From positions 1,798,001 through 1,862,000 of the forward strand of contig NZ_AP025737.1 in the NCBI RefSeq assembly GCF_023734115.1: a DNA stretch of 64,000 nt. The letters run 5' to 3'. Under the pieces are notes generated by a model that worked only from the letters and a program-made list of their open reading frames with translations, was not told where the DNA came from and made no database searches. This stretch comes from Herbiconiux sp. L3-i23. GTDB lineage: Bacteria > Actinomycetota > Actinomycetes > Actinomycetales > Microbacteriaceae. The translations under genes and the position numbers were made by a program. This document shows positions 27,177 through 36,115 of the stretch, one piece after another (the stretch's first letter is position 1; each line of letters begins with the position of its first letter).

Positions 27177-28124
27177 GTGATCGTCGTCGTCGCGCCCGGA
27201 CAGGGCTCTCAGACCCCCGGGTTCCTCACCCCCTGGCTCGAACAGCCCCGTCTGCGCGAGAAGCTCGAGCAGCTCTCCGACGCCGCCGCGATCGATCTCG
27301 TCGCGCACGGCACCGTGTCGGATGCGGACACCATCCGCGACACCGGCGTCGCGCAGCCGCTGATCGTCGCGGCCGGCCTGCTGACTCTCTCAGCACTGTT
27401 CGACCCCACCGACGACGAGCACGCGGTCGCGCCGAGCGGCGTCGCCGGTCACTCCGTCGGCGAGATCACCGCCGCCGCCGCGGCGGGCATCCTCGGCGAG
27501 GTCGACGCCATGCGGCTCGTCGCCACTCGCGGTCGCGCCATGGCCGACGCCGCCTCCGCCGCCGAGACCGGCATGAGCGCCGTCATCGGGGGCGACGAGA
27601 CGCAGCTGCTCGCCCGCCTCGACGAACTCGGACTGCACCCCGCCAACTACAACGGCGGCGGTCAGATCGTCGTCGCCGGCCCCCGCGACGCTCTCGCCGC
27701 TCTGGCCGAGACCCCGGTCGCCGGCACGCGCGTCATCCCGCTCCAGGTCGCGGGTGCATTCCACACGCCCTACATGGCGAGCGCGGTCGAGACCGTCCGC
27801 GACTTCGCCTCGACGCTCGCACCGACCAACCCGCAGCTGCGCATCTGGTCGAACCGCGACGGCGGCGAGGTGACCTCGGGCACCGAGTTCCTGAACCTGC
27901 TCGTCGGCCAGATCTCCTCGCCCGTCCGCTGGGATCTCACCATGACCTCGTTCGCGTCTGCCGGGATCACGGGTATCGTCGAGCTCGCCCCCGCCGGCGC
28001 CCTGGTCGGACTCGCCAAGCGCGGCCTCAAGGGGGTCCCGACCGTCGCGGTGAAGACCCCCGACGACATCCAGGCCGCTCGCGACCTGCTCGCCACCAGC
28101 AACGACACCGCAGGAGATGCATGA
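27177..28124 (+). CDS. fabD: Malonyl-CoA:ACP transacylase
   Basis: Loads malonyl groups onto acyl carrier protein. 315 residues. The oxyanion segment APGQGSQTPG starts at residue 6; the nucleophile is Ser93 in GHSVGEITAA and the catalytic His is His196 in GAFHTPYM. GTG 27177 is supported by CAGGAT 6 nt upstream and by the family N-terminus. The ATGA at the end overlaps fabH by 4 bases. First gene of the fabD-fabH-acpP-fabF block. Confidence 0.96.
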   Translation: MIVVVAPGQGSQTPGFLTPWLEQPRLREKLEQLSDAAAIDLVAHGTVSDADTIRDTGVAQPLIVAAGLLTLSALFDPTDDEHAVAPSGVAGHSVGEITAAAAAGILGEVDAMRLVATRGRAMADAASAAETGMSAVIGGDETQLLARLDELGLHPANYNGGGQIVVAGPRDALAALAETPVAGTRVIPLQVAGAFHTPYMASAVETVRDFASTLAPTNPQLRIWSNRDGGEVTSGTEFLNLLVGQISSPVRWDLTMTSFASAGITGIVELAPAGALVGLAKRGLKGVPTVAVKTPDDIQAARDLLATSNDTAGDA

Positions 28125-29119
28125 GCTCGCTCAAGCAGGCCGAAGGCCCGCGTCACACCCGGATCCTCGGCCTCGGAGCCGCTCGCGGCGACCTCGTCGT
28201 CCCCAATGACGACCTCGTCGGACCGATCGACTCGTCGGACGAGTGGATCCGCCAGCGCACCGGCATCGTGACCCGCACCCGCGCGTCCCACGACATCCTC
28301 GCCGTCGATCTCGCCAGCGACGCCGCGAAGGAGGCCATCGAGGCCTCCGGCGTCCCCGCCGACCAGATCGACCTCGTGCTCGTCGCGACGATCAGCAACG
28401 TGCAGCAGACGCCGTCGATCGCCGCCGTCGTCGCCGACCGGGTCGGGGCGAACCCCGCACCGGCGTACGACCTGAATGCCGCGTGCGCCGGGTACACCTA
28501 CGCCATCGCGCAGGCCGACGCCCTCATCCGGGCCGGCGCCGCGCACTATGCGCTCGTCATCGGCGCCGAGAAGCTGTCGGACGTCGTCGACCCCACCGAC
28601 CGGAGCATCTCCTTCCTTCTCGGCGACGGCGCCGGTGCCGCGGTCATCGGACCGAGCGAGACCCCCGGGATCTCGACCACCGTCTGGGGATCCGACGGGT
28701 CGAAGGCCGACGCCGTCGGCATGAACGCGACCCTCACCGACTTCCGCGATGGCGACGCCGCCTGGCCGACCCTTCGTCAAGAGGGCCAGACCGTCTTCCG
28801 CTGGGCGGTGTGGGAGATGGCGAAGGTCGCTCAGAAGGCCCTCGACGAAGCCGGTATCACCGTCGACGACCTCGCCGCGTTCGTGCCGCACCAGGCCAAC
28901 ATGCGCATCGTCGACGAGTTCGCGAAGCAGCTGAAGCTGCCCGAGACGGTCGTCATCGCCCGAGACATCCAGACCACCGGCAACACCTCCGCCGCGTCGA
29001 TCCCCCTCGCCACCCACCGACTGCTCAGCGAACACCCCGAACTCTCGGGCGGGCTCGCGCTGCAGATCGGCTTCGGCGCAGGGCTCGTCTACGGCGCCCA
29101 GGTCGTCGTCCTCCCCTGA
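28121..29119 (+). CDS. fabH: 3-oxoacyl-ACP synthase III
   Basis: Starts fatty-acid synthesis by condensing acyl-CoA with malonyl-ACP. 332 residues with the Cys-His-Asn triad: Cys122 in NAACAGYTYA, His257 in FVPHQANMRI and Asn288 in TTGNTSAASIPLA. The Arg-rich entry DEWIRQRTGI is also present. Translation is coupled to fabD through ATGA. In this group FabH often prefers branched starters; this cannot be read from sequence here. Confidence 0.96.
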   Translation: MSSLKQAEGPRHTRILGLGAARGDLVVPNDDLVGPIDSSDEWIRQRTGIVTRTRASHDILAVDLASDAAKEAIEASGVPADQIDLVLVATISNVQQTPSIAAVVADRVGANPAPAYDLNAACAGYTYAIAQADALIRAGAAHYALVIGAEKLSDVVDPTDRSISFLLGDGAGAAVIGPSETPGISTTVWGSDGSKADAVGMNATLTDFRDGDAAWPTLRQEGQTVFRWAVWEMAKVAQKALDEAGITVDDLAAFVPHQANMRIVDEFAKQLKLPETVVIARDIQTTGNTSAASIPLATHRLLSEHPELSGGLALQIGFGAGLVYGAQVVVLP

Positions 29120-29157
29120 CTCGCGCCGGGCTCCCGAGCCCGTCCGCGAGCGTTAGC

Positions 29158-29163
29158 TAGGCT
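29158..29163 (+). promoter_or_regulatory. Candidate internal promoter (-10) for acpP
   Basis: TAGGCT about 44 bases before acpP, after a small GGGCT/AGCCC hairpin (29129-29142). It would give acpP its own transcript with a ~35-nt leader holding the AAGGAG ribosome site. Confidence 0.45.
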
Positions 29164-29206
29164 CGAATCCGCGTTCCGCACCACCCCGATCAAGGAGAAC
29201 CAAGAA

Positions 29207-29455
29207 ATGGCTCAGTCCACCGAAGAAGTACTCGCAGGCCTCGCTGAGCTCGTCAGCGACGAGACCGGCATCGCGACCGACACCGTCGAGCTCGACAAGT
29301 CGTTCACCGACGACCTCGACATCGACTCGATCTCGATGATGACGATCGTCGTCAACGCCGAAGAGAAGTTCGACGTCAAGATCCCCGACGAAGAGGTCAA
29401 GAACCTGAAGACCGTCGGCGACGCCGTCAGCTTCATCGTCAAGGCGCAGGGCTGA
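29207..29455 (+). CDS. acpP: Acyl carrier protein
   Basis: Carries growing acyl chains on a phosphopantetheine arm. 82 residues, very acidic. The attachment site is Ser41 in DLDIDSISMMTIV; the usual DSL is DSI here. A strong ribosome site AAGGAG lies 8-9 nt before ATG 29207, unlike many leaderless neighbours, as expected for an abundant protein. Confidence 0.96.
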   Translation: MAQSTEEVLAGLAELVSDETGIATDTVELDKSFTDDLDIDSISMMTIVVNAEEKFDVKIPDEEVKNLKTVGDAVSFIVKAQG

Positions 29456-29503
29456 GTTCCTAGCGAACCGAGACCCCGAACAACACTGCACAGGAGCCCC
29501 TCC

Positions 29504-30739
29504 ATGCCCAAGAAGATCGTCGTCACCGGCCTCGGCGCCACCACCCCGCTCGGTGGGACCGCCCGCGACTCGTGGAACGCTCTGCTCGCCGGTGAGTCCG
29601 GCGCGAGCACGATCGAGGAGGAGTGGGTTTCCGCGCTCGAGCTGCCGGTGACCTTCGCCGCCCAGGCGAAGGTCCCGGCCAGCGAGCAGCTGGAGCGGAT
29701 CGAGGCGAAGCGTCTCGACCCGGGCAGCCAGTTCGCGCTCATCGCCGCCCGTGAGGCGTGGAGCGACGCCGGGCTCGAGGACGTCGTGCCCGAGCGTTTC
29801 GGCATCGACTGGGCTACCGGAATCGGCGGGGTCTGGACCCTGCTCGACGCGTGGGACACCCTGCGCGAACGCGGGCCGCGCCGCGTGCTGCCGATGACAG
29901 TGCCGATGCTGATGCCGAACGCGCCCGCAGCGGCGATCGAGATGGCTCTCGGCGCGCGCGGCGGCGCCCGCACCGTCGTCTCGGCCTGCGCGTCGAGCAC
30001 CGAGTCGATCGCCAACGCCTACGAGCACCTGCAGGCGGGCCTCGTCGACGTGGTCGTGGCCGGTGGTTCCGAGGCGGCGATCCACCCGCTGCCGCTCGCG
30101 TCGTTCGCGTCGATGCAGGCGCTGTCGAAGCGCAACGACGACCCCCAGCATGCCTCGCGTCCCTACGACGCGACCCGCGACGGCTTCGTGCTCGGTGAGG
30201 GCGGTGCCGCCATCGTCCTCGAGACCGAGGAGCACGCCCTCGCTCGCGGCGCCCGTATCTACGCCGCGGTCGTCGGTGGCGCTGTCACCAGCGACGCCTA
30301 CCACATCACCGCCCCCGACCCCGAGGGGTCGGCCGCGGCCCGCGCGATGATCGCCGCCATCGAAGGCGCCGGCTACAGCCGCGCCGACGTGGCGCACATC
30401 AACGCGCACGCGACCAGCACGCCCGTCGGCGACATCGCCGAGTACAACGCGCTGAAGCACGTCTTCGGCGACGGGCTCGCCGGCATCCCGGTCACCGCCA
30501 CCAAGGCGTCGACCGGCCATCTGCTCGGCGGCGCGGGCGGTATCGAGGCGATCTTCACGATCCTTGCGCTCAACGAGCGCGTCGCACCTCCGACGATCAA
30601 CCTCACCGAGCAGGATCCGGCGATCGATCTCGACATCGTCACCTCGCCGCGTCCGCTCGGCGACGGCGACCTGTTCGCGATCAGCAACTCCTTCGGCTTC
30701 GGCGGCCACAACGCCGTCGCCGCGTTCAAGACCTACTGA
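29504..30739 (+). CDS. fabF: 3-oxoacyl-ACP synthase II
   Basis: Chain-elongating condensing enzyme, 411 residues. The triad is clear: Cys162 in VVSACASSTES, His302 in INAHATSTPVGD and His339 in ATKASTGHLLGGAGG. The end NSFGFGGHNAV is typical. A ribosome site (AGGAG) precedes ATG 29504. It is followed after 2 bases by a methyltransferase gene. Confidence 0.96.
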   Translation: MPKKIVVTGLGATTPLGGTARDSWNALLAGESGASTIEEEWVSALELPVTFAAQAKVPASEQLERIEAKRLDPGSQFALIAAREAWSDAGLEDVVPERFGIDWATGIGGVWTLLDAWDTLRERGPRRVLPMTVPMLMPNAPAAAIEMALGARGGARTVVSACASSTESIANAYEHLQAGLVDVVVAGGSEAAIHPLPLASFASMQALSKRNDDPQHASRPYDATRDGFVLGEGGAAIVLETEEHALARGARIYAAVVGGAVTSDAYHITAPDPEGSAAARAMIAAIEGAGYSRADVAHINAHATSTPVGDIAEYNALKHVFGDGLAGIPVTATKASTGHLLGGAGGIEAIFTILALNERVAPPTINLTEQDPAIDLDIVTSPRPLGDGDLFAISNSFGFGGHNAVAAFKTY

Positions 30740-30741
30740 GC

Positions 30742-31494
30742 ATGGCGGGCGGCGACGACGACCCCTGGTCGTCGATCGCCGCCGCCTGGTCCGGTCTGTG
30801 GGGTCGCCTTGCCGACCCGGTGCGGTCTGTGCTGATCGACGCGGCCGGGGTAGGAACCGGTAGCCAGGTGCTCGATGTGGGGTGCGGCAGTGGCGAGTTC
30901 GTCGCCCTCCTCGACTCCGTCGGTGCTCGAGCGGTCGGAGTCGATCCGTCGCCGGCGATGCTCGCGCTCGCCCGTGAGGCGGCGCCGGATGCGGAGTTCC
31001 GGCTCGGGTCGTTCGAGGACCTGCGCTGGGCCGACGGTGCGTTCGATGTGGTCGTCGCCGTCAACGCGCTGCAGTTCGCCGAGGACGCAGACGATGCTGT
31101 GGTGGCGATGACCCGTGCGCTCCGGACGGGCGGGCGGGTTGCGATCGCGCAGTGGGCCCACGGGCCGCACAGCGACATCGATGCGCTCGAAGCGGCCATC
31201 GCGGAGTACGACGGGGAAGATCCGCCTGACGACGAGCAGGCGCCCTCGGACGGCGGGTTGGTGGCGCTGCTCGAGGACGCGGGGCTCGTGACGTCGGGTG
31301 CGGGCGTGACGCCCATCGGGTTCGATGTGCCGGACGCCGACACCCTGCTGCGGATGCTCCTGCTCGGCGAGGACTCGAAGCGGCGCGAAGAAGTCCGGGC
31401 GACGGTCCTCGATGCGGCGTCGACCCTCCGCCGTCCCGACGGCACCTACCACCTCAAGACCACCATGCGCTGGGCCGTCGCCGCCGTCGACTGA
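30742..31494 (+). CDS. Class I SAM-dependent methyltransferase
   Basis: 250 residues. The SAM site is clear: VLDVGCGSGEFVALLDSVG (about 36-54), VGVDPSPAM, then FEDLRWADGAFDVVVAVNAL. The target is unknown; family members methylate small molecules, including lipids and quinones. ATG 30742 begins 2 bases after the fabF stop, with no ribosome site of its own, so it is probably translated by coupling and may act on a product of the pathway. Its TGA stop lies inside a family B repeat (CTGAGGAGGCC). Confidence 0.9.
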   Translation: MAGGDDDPWSSIAAAWSGLWGRLADPVRSVLIDAAGVGTGSQVLDVGCGSGEFVALLDSVGARAVGVDPSPAMLALAREAAPDAEFRLGSFEDLRWADGAFDVVVAVNALQFAEDADDAVVAMTRALRTGGRVAIAQWAHGPHSDIDALEAAIAEYDGEDPPDDEQAPSDGGLVALLEDAGLVTSGAGVTPIGFDVPDADTLLRMLLLGEDSKRREEVRATVLDAASTLRRPDGTYHLKTTMRWAVAAVD

Positions 31495-31810
31495 GGAGGC
31501 CGCCCCCACGGCCGTCGCGATGCGACACCACAATGCGAGACTCCCCACTGGTCGCTGAGGAGGCCGCCCGCGGCCGTCGCGATGCGACACCACCTCCCAG
31601 GTGTGCCACACCGGCGAACCGGCAACACCCGTCATCTCGCGACGGCCGTAGACGGCCTCCTCAATGACCAGGAATGCGAGGCTCCCCACTGGTCGCTGAG
31701 GAGGCCGCCCGCGGCCGTCGCGATGCGACACCACCTCCCGGGTGTGCCACACCGGCGAACCGGAAACCCCGTCATTTCGCGACGGCCGTGAACGGCCTCC
31801 TCAATGACCA
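31485..31810. repeat. Family B repeats: one partial and two tandem ~141-bp units
   Basis: A partial copy begins at the end of the methyltransferase gene; full units start at 31550 and 31691 (period 141). Each has GGTCGCTGAGGAGGCCGCCC, GGCCGTCGCGATGCGACACC, then CGTCATTTCGCGACGGCCGT and CGGCCTCCTCAATGACCAGG in inverted order. Together with the hairpin at 31834-31873 this fills much of the gap 31495-32005; in 31874-32005 I see nothing. Confidence 0.88.
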
Positions 31811-31833
31811 GGAATGCAGCGCCCGAGAAAGGG

Positions 31834-31873
31834 GAAGAGCCCCGAGCCGGTACCCATCCGGTCGGGGCTCTTC
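31834..31873. terminator. Hairpin terminator after the fab operon repeats
   Basis: GAAGAGCCCCGA (31834-31845) pairs with TCGGGGCTCTTC (31862-31873), and the inner GCCGG/CCGG extends the stem. It could end transcripts from either side: the fab/methyltransferase mRNA or the DUF3145 gene. Confidence 0.7.
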
Positions 31874-32005
31874 ATGTCGCTGTCGCTAAGTTCGAGGGTC
31901 GCTACCCTTACGACCCGAACGCGTTGGAGCGCGAGGCGAACAAGACAAGGCTACGACTGCGAGTCCCCCGAACGAGTCACATCCGCTCGGCGTGTCGCGA
32001 AGCTC

Positions 32006-32509
32006 TCAGCCCGCTCTGTGCATCCAGACGACGGGGCTGTGCTCGCCGGCGTGACGGAACGGTTCCAGCTCCTCATCCCACGCCTGCCCGAGCGCCAGAC
32101 GGAGCTCGCGGTGCAGTTCGAGGGCGTTCACACCGGCCACATCCATCGCGTAACGGATGCGATCCTCGGGGACCACCACATTGCCGGACGTGTCCGTCTG
32201 CGCGTAGAAGATGCCCAGATCGGGCGTGTGCATCCAGCGAGCACCATCGGTGCCGTACCCGGCGTCCTCGGTCACCTCGAAACGGAGGTGCTCCCACCCG
32301 CGGAGGGCGGACGCGATCGCAGCGCCGGTGCCCTGAGGGCCCTCCCAGTAGAAGTCGGTGCGCTGCGAGTTCTTCAGAACGGGCTGCTCGATCCACTTGA
32401 AGTTCACGGCACGCCCGATAGCGCGACCTGCGGCCCATTCGACATGGGGGCAGAGCGCGCGCGGCGAGGAGTGCACGTACAGCACACCCCGGGCAGACGG
32501 TGCAGTCAT
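32006..32509 (-). CDS. DUF3145 domain-containing protein
   Basis: 167 residues of an actinobacteria-specific family of unknown function. Typical text: GVLYVHSSPRALCPHVEWAA, FKWIEQPVLKNSQRTDFYWE, and the C-terminal HSPVVWMHRAG. Cytosolic, no membrane segment. ATG 32509 is preceded by GGAGAACC. The gene order fabF ... DUF3145 is common in actinobacteria, but no role in lipid synthesis is established to my knowledge. Confidence 0.92.
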   Translation of the reverse strand: MTAPSARGVLYVHSSPRALCPHVEWAAGRAIGRAVNFKWIEQPVLKNSQRTDFYWEGPQGTGAAIASALRGWEHLRFEVTEDAGYGTDGARWMHTPDLGIFYAQTDTSGNVVVPEDRIRYAMDVAGVNALELHRELRLALGQAWDEELEPFRHAGEHSPVVWMHRAG

Positions 32510-32712
32510 AGTGGTTCTCCGTTCGGATAGGTACGTCTTCCCCAACGACCTGGTGAACGGACAATCCTCCTGTTGCACCGATATGAAGTTATTGCCTGGG
32601 AGACCCAGTGCTTGGAATTATGCCCGACGACACGCCGGAATGACAACGGTGCGATCCGGTCGAACGTGAGCGACTATCGAGCGGAGTGTTTCGAGCCCGT
32701 GAGGAGGGACAC

Positions 32713-33288
32713 ATGTCCGTGCGGAACGGCCTCCTCGGAGTGCTCACCCTGGGCCCCGCCTACGGCCTGCAACTGCACGGTGAGCTGCTCGCGCGCGCCG
32801 CTCACCGCGGTGCCGTGAACGTCGGCCAGATCTACGGCACTCTCGACCGTTTGCAGAAGCAGGGTCGCATCAGCCGGGCGGGCGACACCGCCGACGGCTC
32901 CCCGCTCTACGAGCTCACCCCGTCGGGGCGCGACGAGGCGATCGCCTGGGTGACCGGGGTCAGCCCGATCGACCCGGACTGGACCGAGATGCTCGACCGT
33001 GTACTGGTTTCGAGCACGGTCCCGAGCGGCGATACCGACGCGGTCATCGACGGCTACCTCAAGCACTGGACGGCGGTCATCGCGTCGCTCGACGAGCCCG
33101 AGCTCGCCTCGGCGACGACCCTGGCGGACGCCGCGGCCGCCGACCTCGCCGGCGCCGCGGTCAGATGGCTGGCCCGCGCCCGCGACACCGCGGCGAGCGG
33201 AACCCTGGTGCGCCCGCTCGCGGTCGCCCGTCCGCGGCGCGGCCGTCCGGCCACCGCGTCACCCGCGTCAGTGCAGCAGACCGCCTGA
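32713..33288 (+). CDS. PadR-family transcriptional regulator
   Basis: 191 residues. An N-terminal winged helix (about 5-80: GVLTLGPAYGLQLHGELLAR, GQIYGTLDRLQKQGRISR) and a helical dimerisation tail (about 90-165) are as in PadR regulators, which control efflux pumps or detoxification. A good ribosome site (GGAGGGAC) precedes ATG 32713. The end overlaps the convergent DUF1684 gene by 21 bases. No transporter neighbour reveals the target. Confidence 0.88.
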   Translation: MSVRNGLLGVLTLGPAYGLQLHGELLARAAHRGAVNVGQIYGTLDRLQKQGRISRAGDTADGSPLYELTPSGRDEAIAWVTGVSPIDPDWTEMLDRVLVSSTVPSGDTDAVIDGYLKHWTAVIASLDEPELASATTLADAAAADLAGAAVRWLARARDTAASGTLVRPLAVARPRRGRPATASPASVQQTA

Positions 33289-34086
33289 GGCGTCGAGCAC
33301 GTTCTTCTCCCCCGCCGTGACCGGGAACGGGAACCGATTCTGCGCGGGTGGGATCGGGCAGTTGAAGTTGTAGCTGAACGCGCAGGGCGGCAGCACCGCC
33401 CGGTTGAAGTCGAGCACGACCTCGCCGTGCTCGTCGGGGGCGACGAACAGGAAGCGGCCGACGCTGTACGTGCTGTCCCCGTTGGTGGCGTCGGCGAACA
33501 CCAGCTGCAGGCGCGACCCCTCGGGGAAGGCGACGACGGTGTAGCTGCCGCCGTCGTGGTCGAAGCCGATCTCACCGGGAATCGGCTTCAGCCGCTCATC
33601 GTCGCCGGCGACATGTTCGAAGGCGACGGTCGTGCCCTCGGCGAGCGGCGTGAACCGGCCGGTGATCACCCACGCGGGGTCGTAGGGGAAGCTGTCGATC
33701 CCTCCGAAACGGGCGATCCCCTCCGACTGGGAGTCCCACACCCGCAGGCCGTATCCGCCGCTCTCGCTGCGCACGACGGTCCCCCGGGTGTGATCGTCGA
33801 ACACCACCGTCGACGGGGCGATGGCCTCCGGGCCGGCGACGATCGCGACGCCGTCGACGAGCGTCCCGTCCACCTCGACACCATCCGCGGCCGTGGCGCG
33901 CACGATGAGCCCCGACTGCCCTTCGGGGAGCGGAGCCCATGTGCCGGGCACGCCCCAGATCGGCTGCTCGGAGTCGACCCACTGCGTGTTGACGAGCGCG
34001 AGCGCGCCGAGCGGTCCCCGGGCGCTGTCGATTCGGCGCGCCTTGAGGCGGGCGTCGAGCTCGGCTTCGGCGTTCACGTCGGTCAT
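33268..34086 (-). CDS. DUF1684 domain-containing protein
   Basis: 272 residues. The C-terminal half carries the DUF1684 signature: STYSVGRFLFVAPDEHGEVV, LDFNRAVLPPCAFSYNFNCP and PPAQNRFPFPVTAGEK. The family is beta-rich and of unknown activity. ATG 34086 has AGGAGACC before it. Its stop lies inside the 3' end of the padR gene on the other strand, so transcripts overlap; whether this matters is unknown. Confidence 0.92.
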   Translation of the reverse strand: MTDVNAEAELDARLKARRIDSARGPLGALALVNTQWVDSEQPIWGVPGTWAPLPEGQSGLIVRATAADGVEVDGTLVDGVAIVAGPEAIAPSTVVFDDHTRGTVVRSESGGYGLRVWDSQSEGIARFGGIDSFPYDPAWVITGRFTPLAEGTTVAFEHVAGDDERLKPIPGEIGFDHDGGSYTVVAFPEGSRLQLVFADATNGDSTYSVGRFLFVAPDEHGEVVLDFNRAVLPPCAFSYNFNCPIPPAQNRFPFPVTAGEKNVLDASGGLLH

Positions 34087-34156
34087 CGGGTGGTCTCCTG
34101 TCGGACGTCCCGGCACGCAGCCGGGGTCCTTCGAGTCAACCGGACGAGCATGCGCA

Positions 34157-36115
34157 TTATTCGGGAACCGCCTGATCAGGCCGCCAGAGAGACAACTCCG
34201 GCACGCTGGGCGGGGTGAATCCGAGGATCTGGCCGTAGAACGACAGCGCTGCCTCGCGCACCGCCGTCCGCGTCTCGGCCCGGCGGAAGCCGTGCGACTC
34301 CCCCTCGAACGTCAGGTAGGCGTGCGGAACCCCGGCCGCGACGAGCGCATCGCGCACCTGCTCCGACTGCGCGGGCGGGACCACCGGGTCCTCGAGGCCT
34401 TGCAGAAGGAGGATCGGACGCTCGAACGGCTCACCGCAGGTCAGCGGCGAGCGTTCGACATACAACGCCTCGGCGCCGGGCAGAGGACCGACGAGCCCCT
34501 GCAGATAGCTGCGTTCGAAGTCGTGGGTCGCGGCGATGAGAGTGCGCAGGTCGGCGACGCCGTAGAGGGAGACCCCGCAGGCGAAGACGTCGCCGCGCAC
34601 CAGGCTCGACAGCACCGTCCATCCGCCGGCGGAGCTGCCCTCGATGGCCATGCGGGCACCGTCCGCCTCCCCCGCGGCGACGAGCCCTCGCGCCGCGGTC
34701 TCGACGTCGGCGACGTCGACGACTCCCCACTCGCCGTCGAGCCGCTCCCGGTAGGCGCGGCCGTATCCCGTCGAGCCGCCGTAGTTGACGTCGAGCACAC
34801 CGATGCCGCGGCTGGTGTAGTACGCGAAGACCGGGTTCACCGAGGCCTGCGAGTGCGCCGTCGGCCCGCCGTGCACGATGGTCACGTACGGGGGCGGCTC
34901 CCCGTCGGGCGCGACGTGGTCGGGGTTACGCGGCGGATAGACGACGGCGTGCACCTCGCGCCCCTCCCCCTGGAAGGTCCGCTCGACCGGCGCGGGCAGG
35001 TACGCCGCGTCGGGGAGCTCCTCGAAGTCGGACCGCACGGTTTCGACCGCGCCGATCTCGACCGACCCATCGGCGATATCGAGCAGGTGAAGACCGCCGG
35101 GGAGATCGGGACCGCCTCCGCGCACGAGCACGCGTCCATCGGCGTAGTCGAGCAGCTCGAACGAGGTGAAGGGGCTGTCGAGCACCGACCGGGTGCCATC
35201 CGCCTCAAGGACCTCGAGCCGGTCGGAGCCGAACGTCGAGCGCAGCAGCAACCGGTCGGCGGCGAGCGGCAGGTACCAACGGGCACCGAGGTTCCAAAGG
35301 GGCCCTCCGGTCTCCCGCTCGGTGACGGCCTCACGGATCATCGTGCCGCCCGTGTCGACGAGCACCGGATTCCAGAAGCCGCTGCGATCGGTGACGCACC
35401 AGAGCGTCTCGTCGTCGCGCCACTCCGGCTGCAGCACCGACTCCACTGGGCCGCCCAGCAGAGTGCGCCACTCCGGAACGACGCCGTCGACGACCTCACC
35501 GACGCGCAGCTCGGTGCCGTCCCACGGCATGCGGGGGTGGTCCCACGCGATCCAGGCGAGCCGGCGTCCGTCGGGCGAGATGCGCGGGTAGGCGACGAAG
35601 TCGGACCCGGCGACGAGCGCGCGGATCGCGTCGCGGCTCTCTGCCGCCGATCCGTCGAGCGGCACCGCCACGATGTCGCGCGACACCGAGTGCTCGTTCA
35701 CATGCTCGCGGACGGCGAGGATCTCGTCGCCGTGCACGGCGATCTCCGCGTACGAGGTCCCCCTGATGTGCGGCGTGAGCGGCTCGGCGAGGCCGTCGGG
35801 GCGGAGCCGGTGGATGCGCTGATCGCGCGCGTCGACGTAGACGAGCGTTCCGTCGGACGTCGCCGTCCACGCACCGCCGCCGTACTCGTGCACGCGACTG
35901 CGCGCTCCGGCCGGCGCCGGGAGCACGGTCTCGACGGCCCCGTCGAATCGTCGGCGGAAGACGCCGGTGCGCCCACCCTCAGTGGGGCGGCGCTCGGACC
36001 ACCAGACCTCGTCACCGACGAACCGGGCGTCCTCGACCGCGTGGGTGCCGCCGGCGATCGCGGCCGCGTCGATCGGCGAGTGCCATGAACCGTAGGGGGC
36101 GACTCGAGGTGTCAC
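34157..36115 (-). CDS. S9-family prolyl oligopeptidase-like serine peptidase
   Basis: 652 residues. An N-terminal beta-propeller (about 30-390) leads into an alpha/beta-hydrolase domain (about 400-640). Catalytic residues: Ser495 in GSSAGGW, Asp576 in GLEDPVVPP and His608 in GESHGFR, the S9 order. It likely trims short peptides in the cytosol; no signal peptide. GTG 36115 overlaps the stop of the oxidoreductase gene by 4 bases (GTGA), so translation is coupled. Confidence 0.93.
   Translation of the reverse strand: MTPRVAPYGSWHSPIDAAAIAGGTHAVEDARFVGDEVWWSERRPTEGGRTGVFRRRFDGAVETVLPAPAGARSRVHEYGGGAWTATSDGTLVYVDARDQRIHRLRPDGLAEPLTPHIRGTSYAEIAVHGDEILAVREHVNEHSVSRDIVAVPLDGSAAESRDAIRALVAGSDFVAYPRISPDGRRLAWIAWDHPRMPWDGTELRVGEVVDGVVPEWRTLLGGPVESVLQPEWRDDETLWCVTDRSGFWNPVLVDTGGTMIREAVTERETGGPLWNLGARWYLPLAADRLLLRSTFGSDRLEVLEADGTRSVLDSPFTSFELLDYADGRVLVRGGGPDLPGGLHLLDIADGSVEIGAVETVRSDFEELPDAAYLPAPVERTFQGEGREVHAVVYPPRNPDHVAPDGEPPPYVTIVHGGPTAHSQASVNPVFAYYTSRGIGVLDVNYGGSTGYGRAYRERLDGEWGVVDVADVETAARGLVAAGEADGARMAIEGSSAGGWTVLSSLVRGDVFACGVSLYGVADLRTLIAATHDFERSYLQGLVGPLPGAEALYVERSPLTCGEPFERPILLLQGLEDPVVPPAQSEQVRDALVAAGVPHAYLTFEGESHGFRRAETRTAVREAALSFYGQILGFTPPSVPELSLWRPDQAVPE

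Noticed and set aside
33268-33288. Frameshift or misassembly at the padR/DUF1684 overlap
   Set aside because: Both proteins have complete, family-like ends; a 21-base tail-to-tail overlap is plausible.
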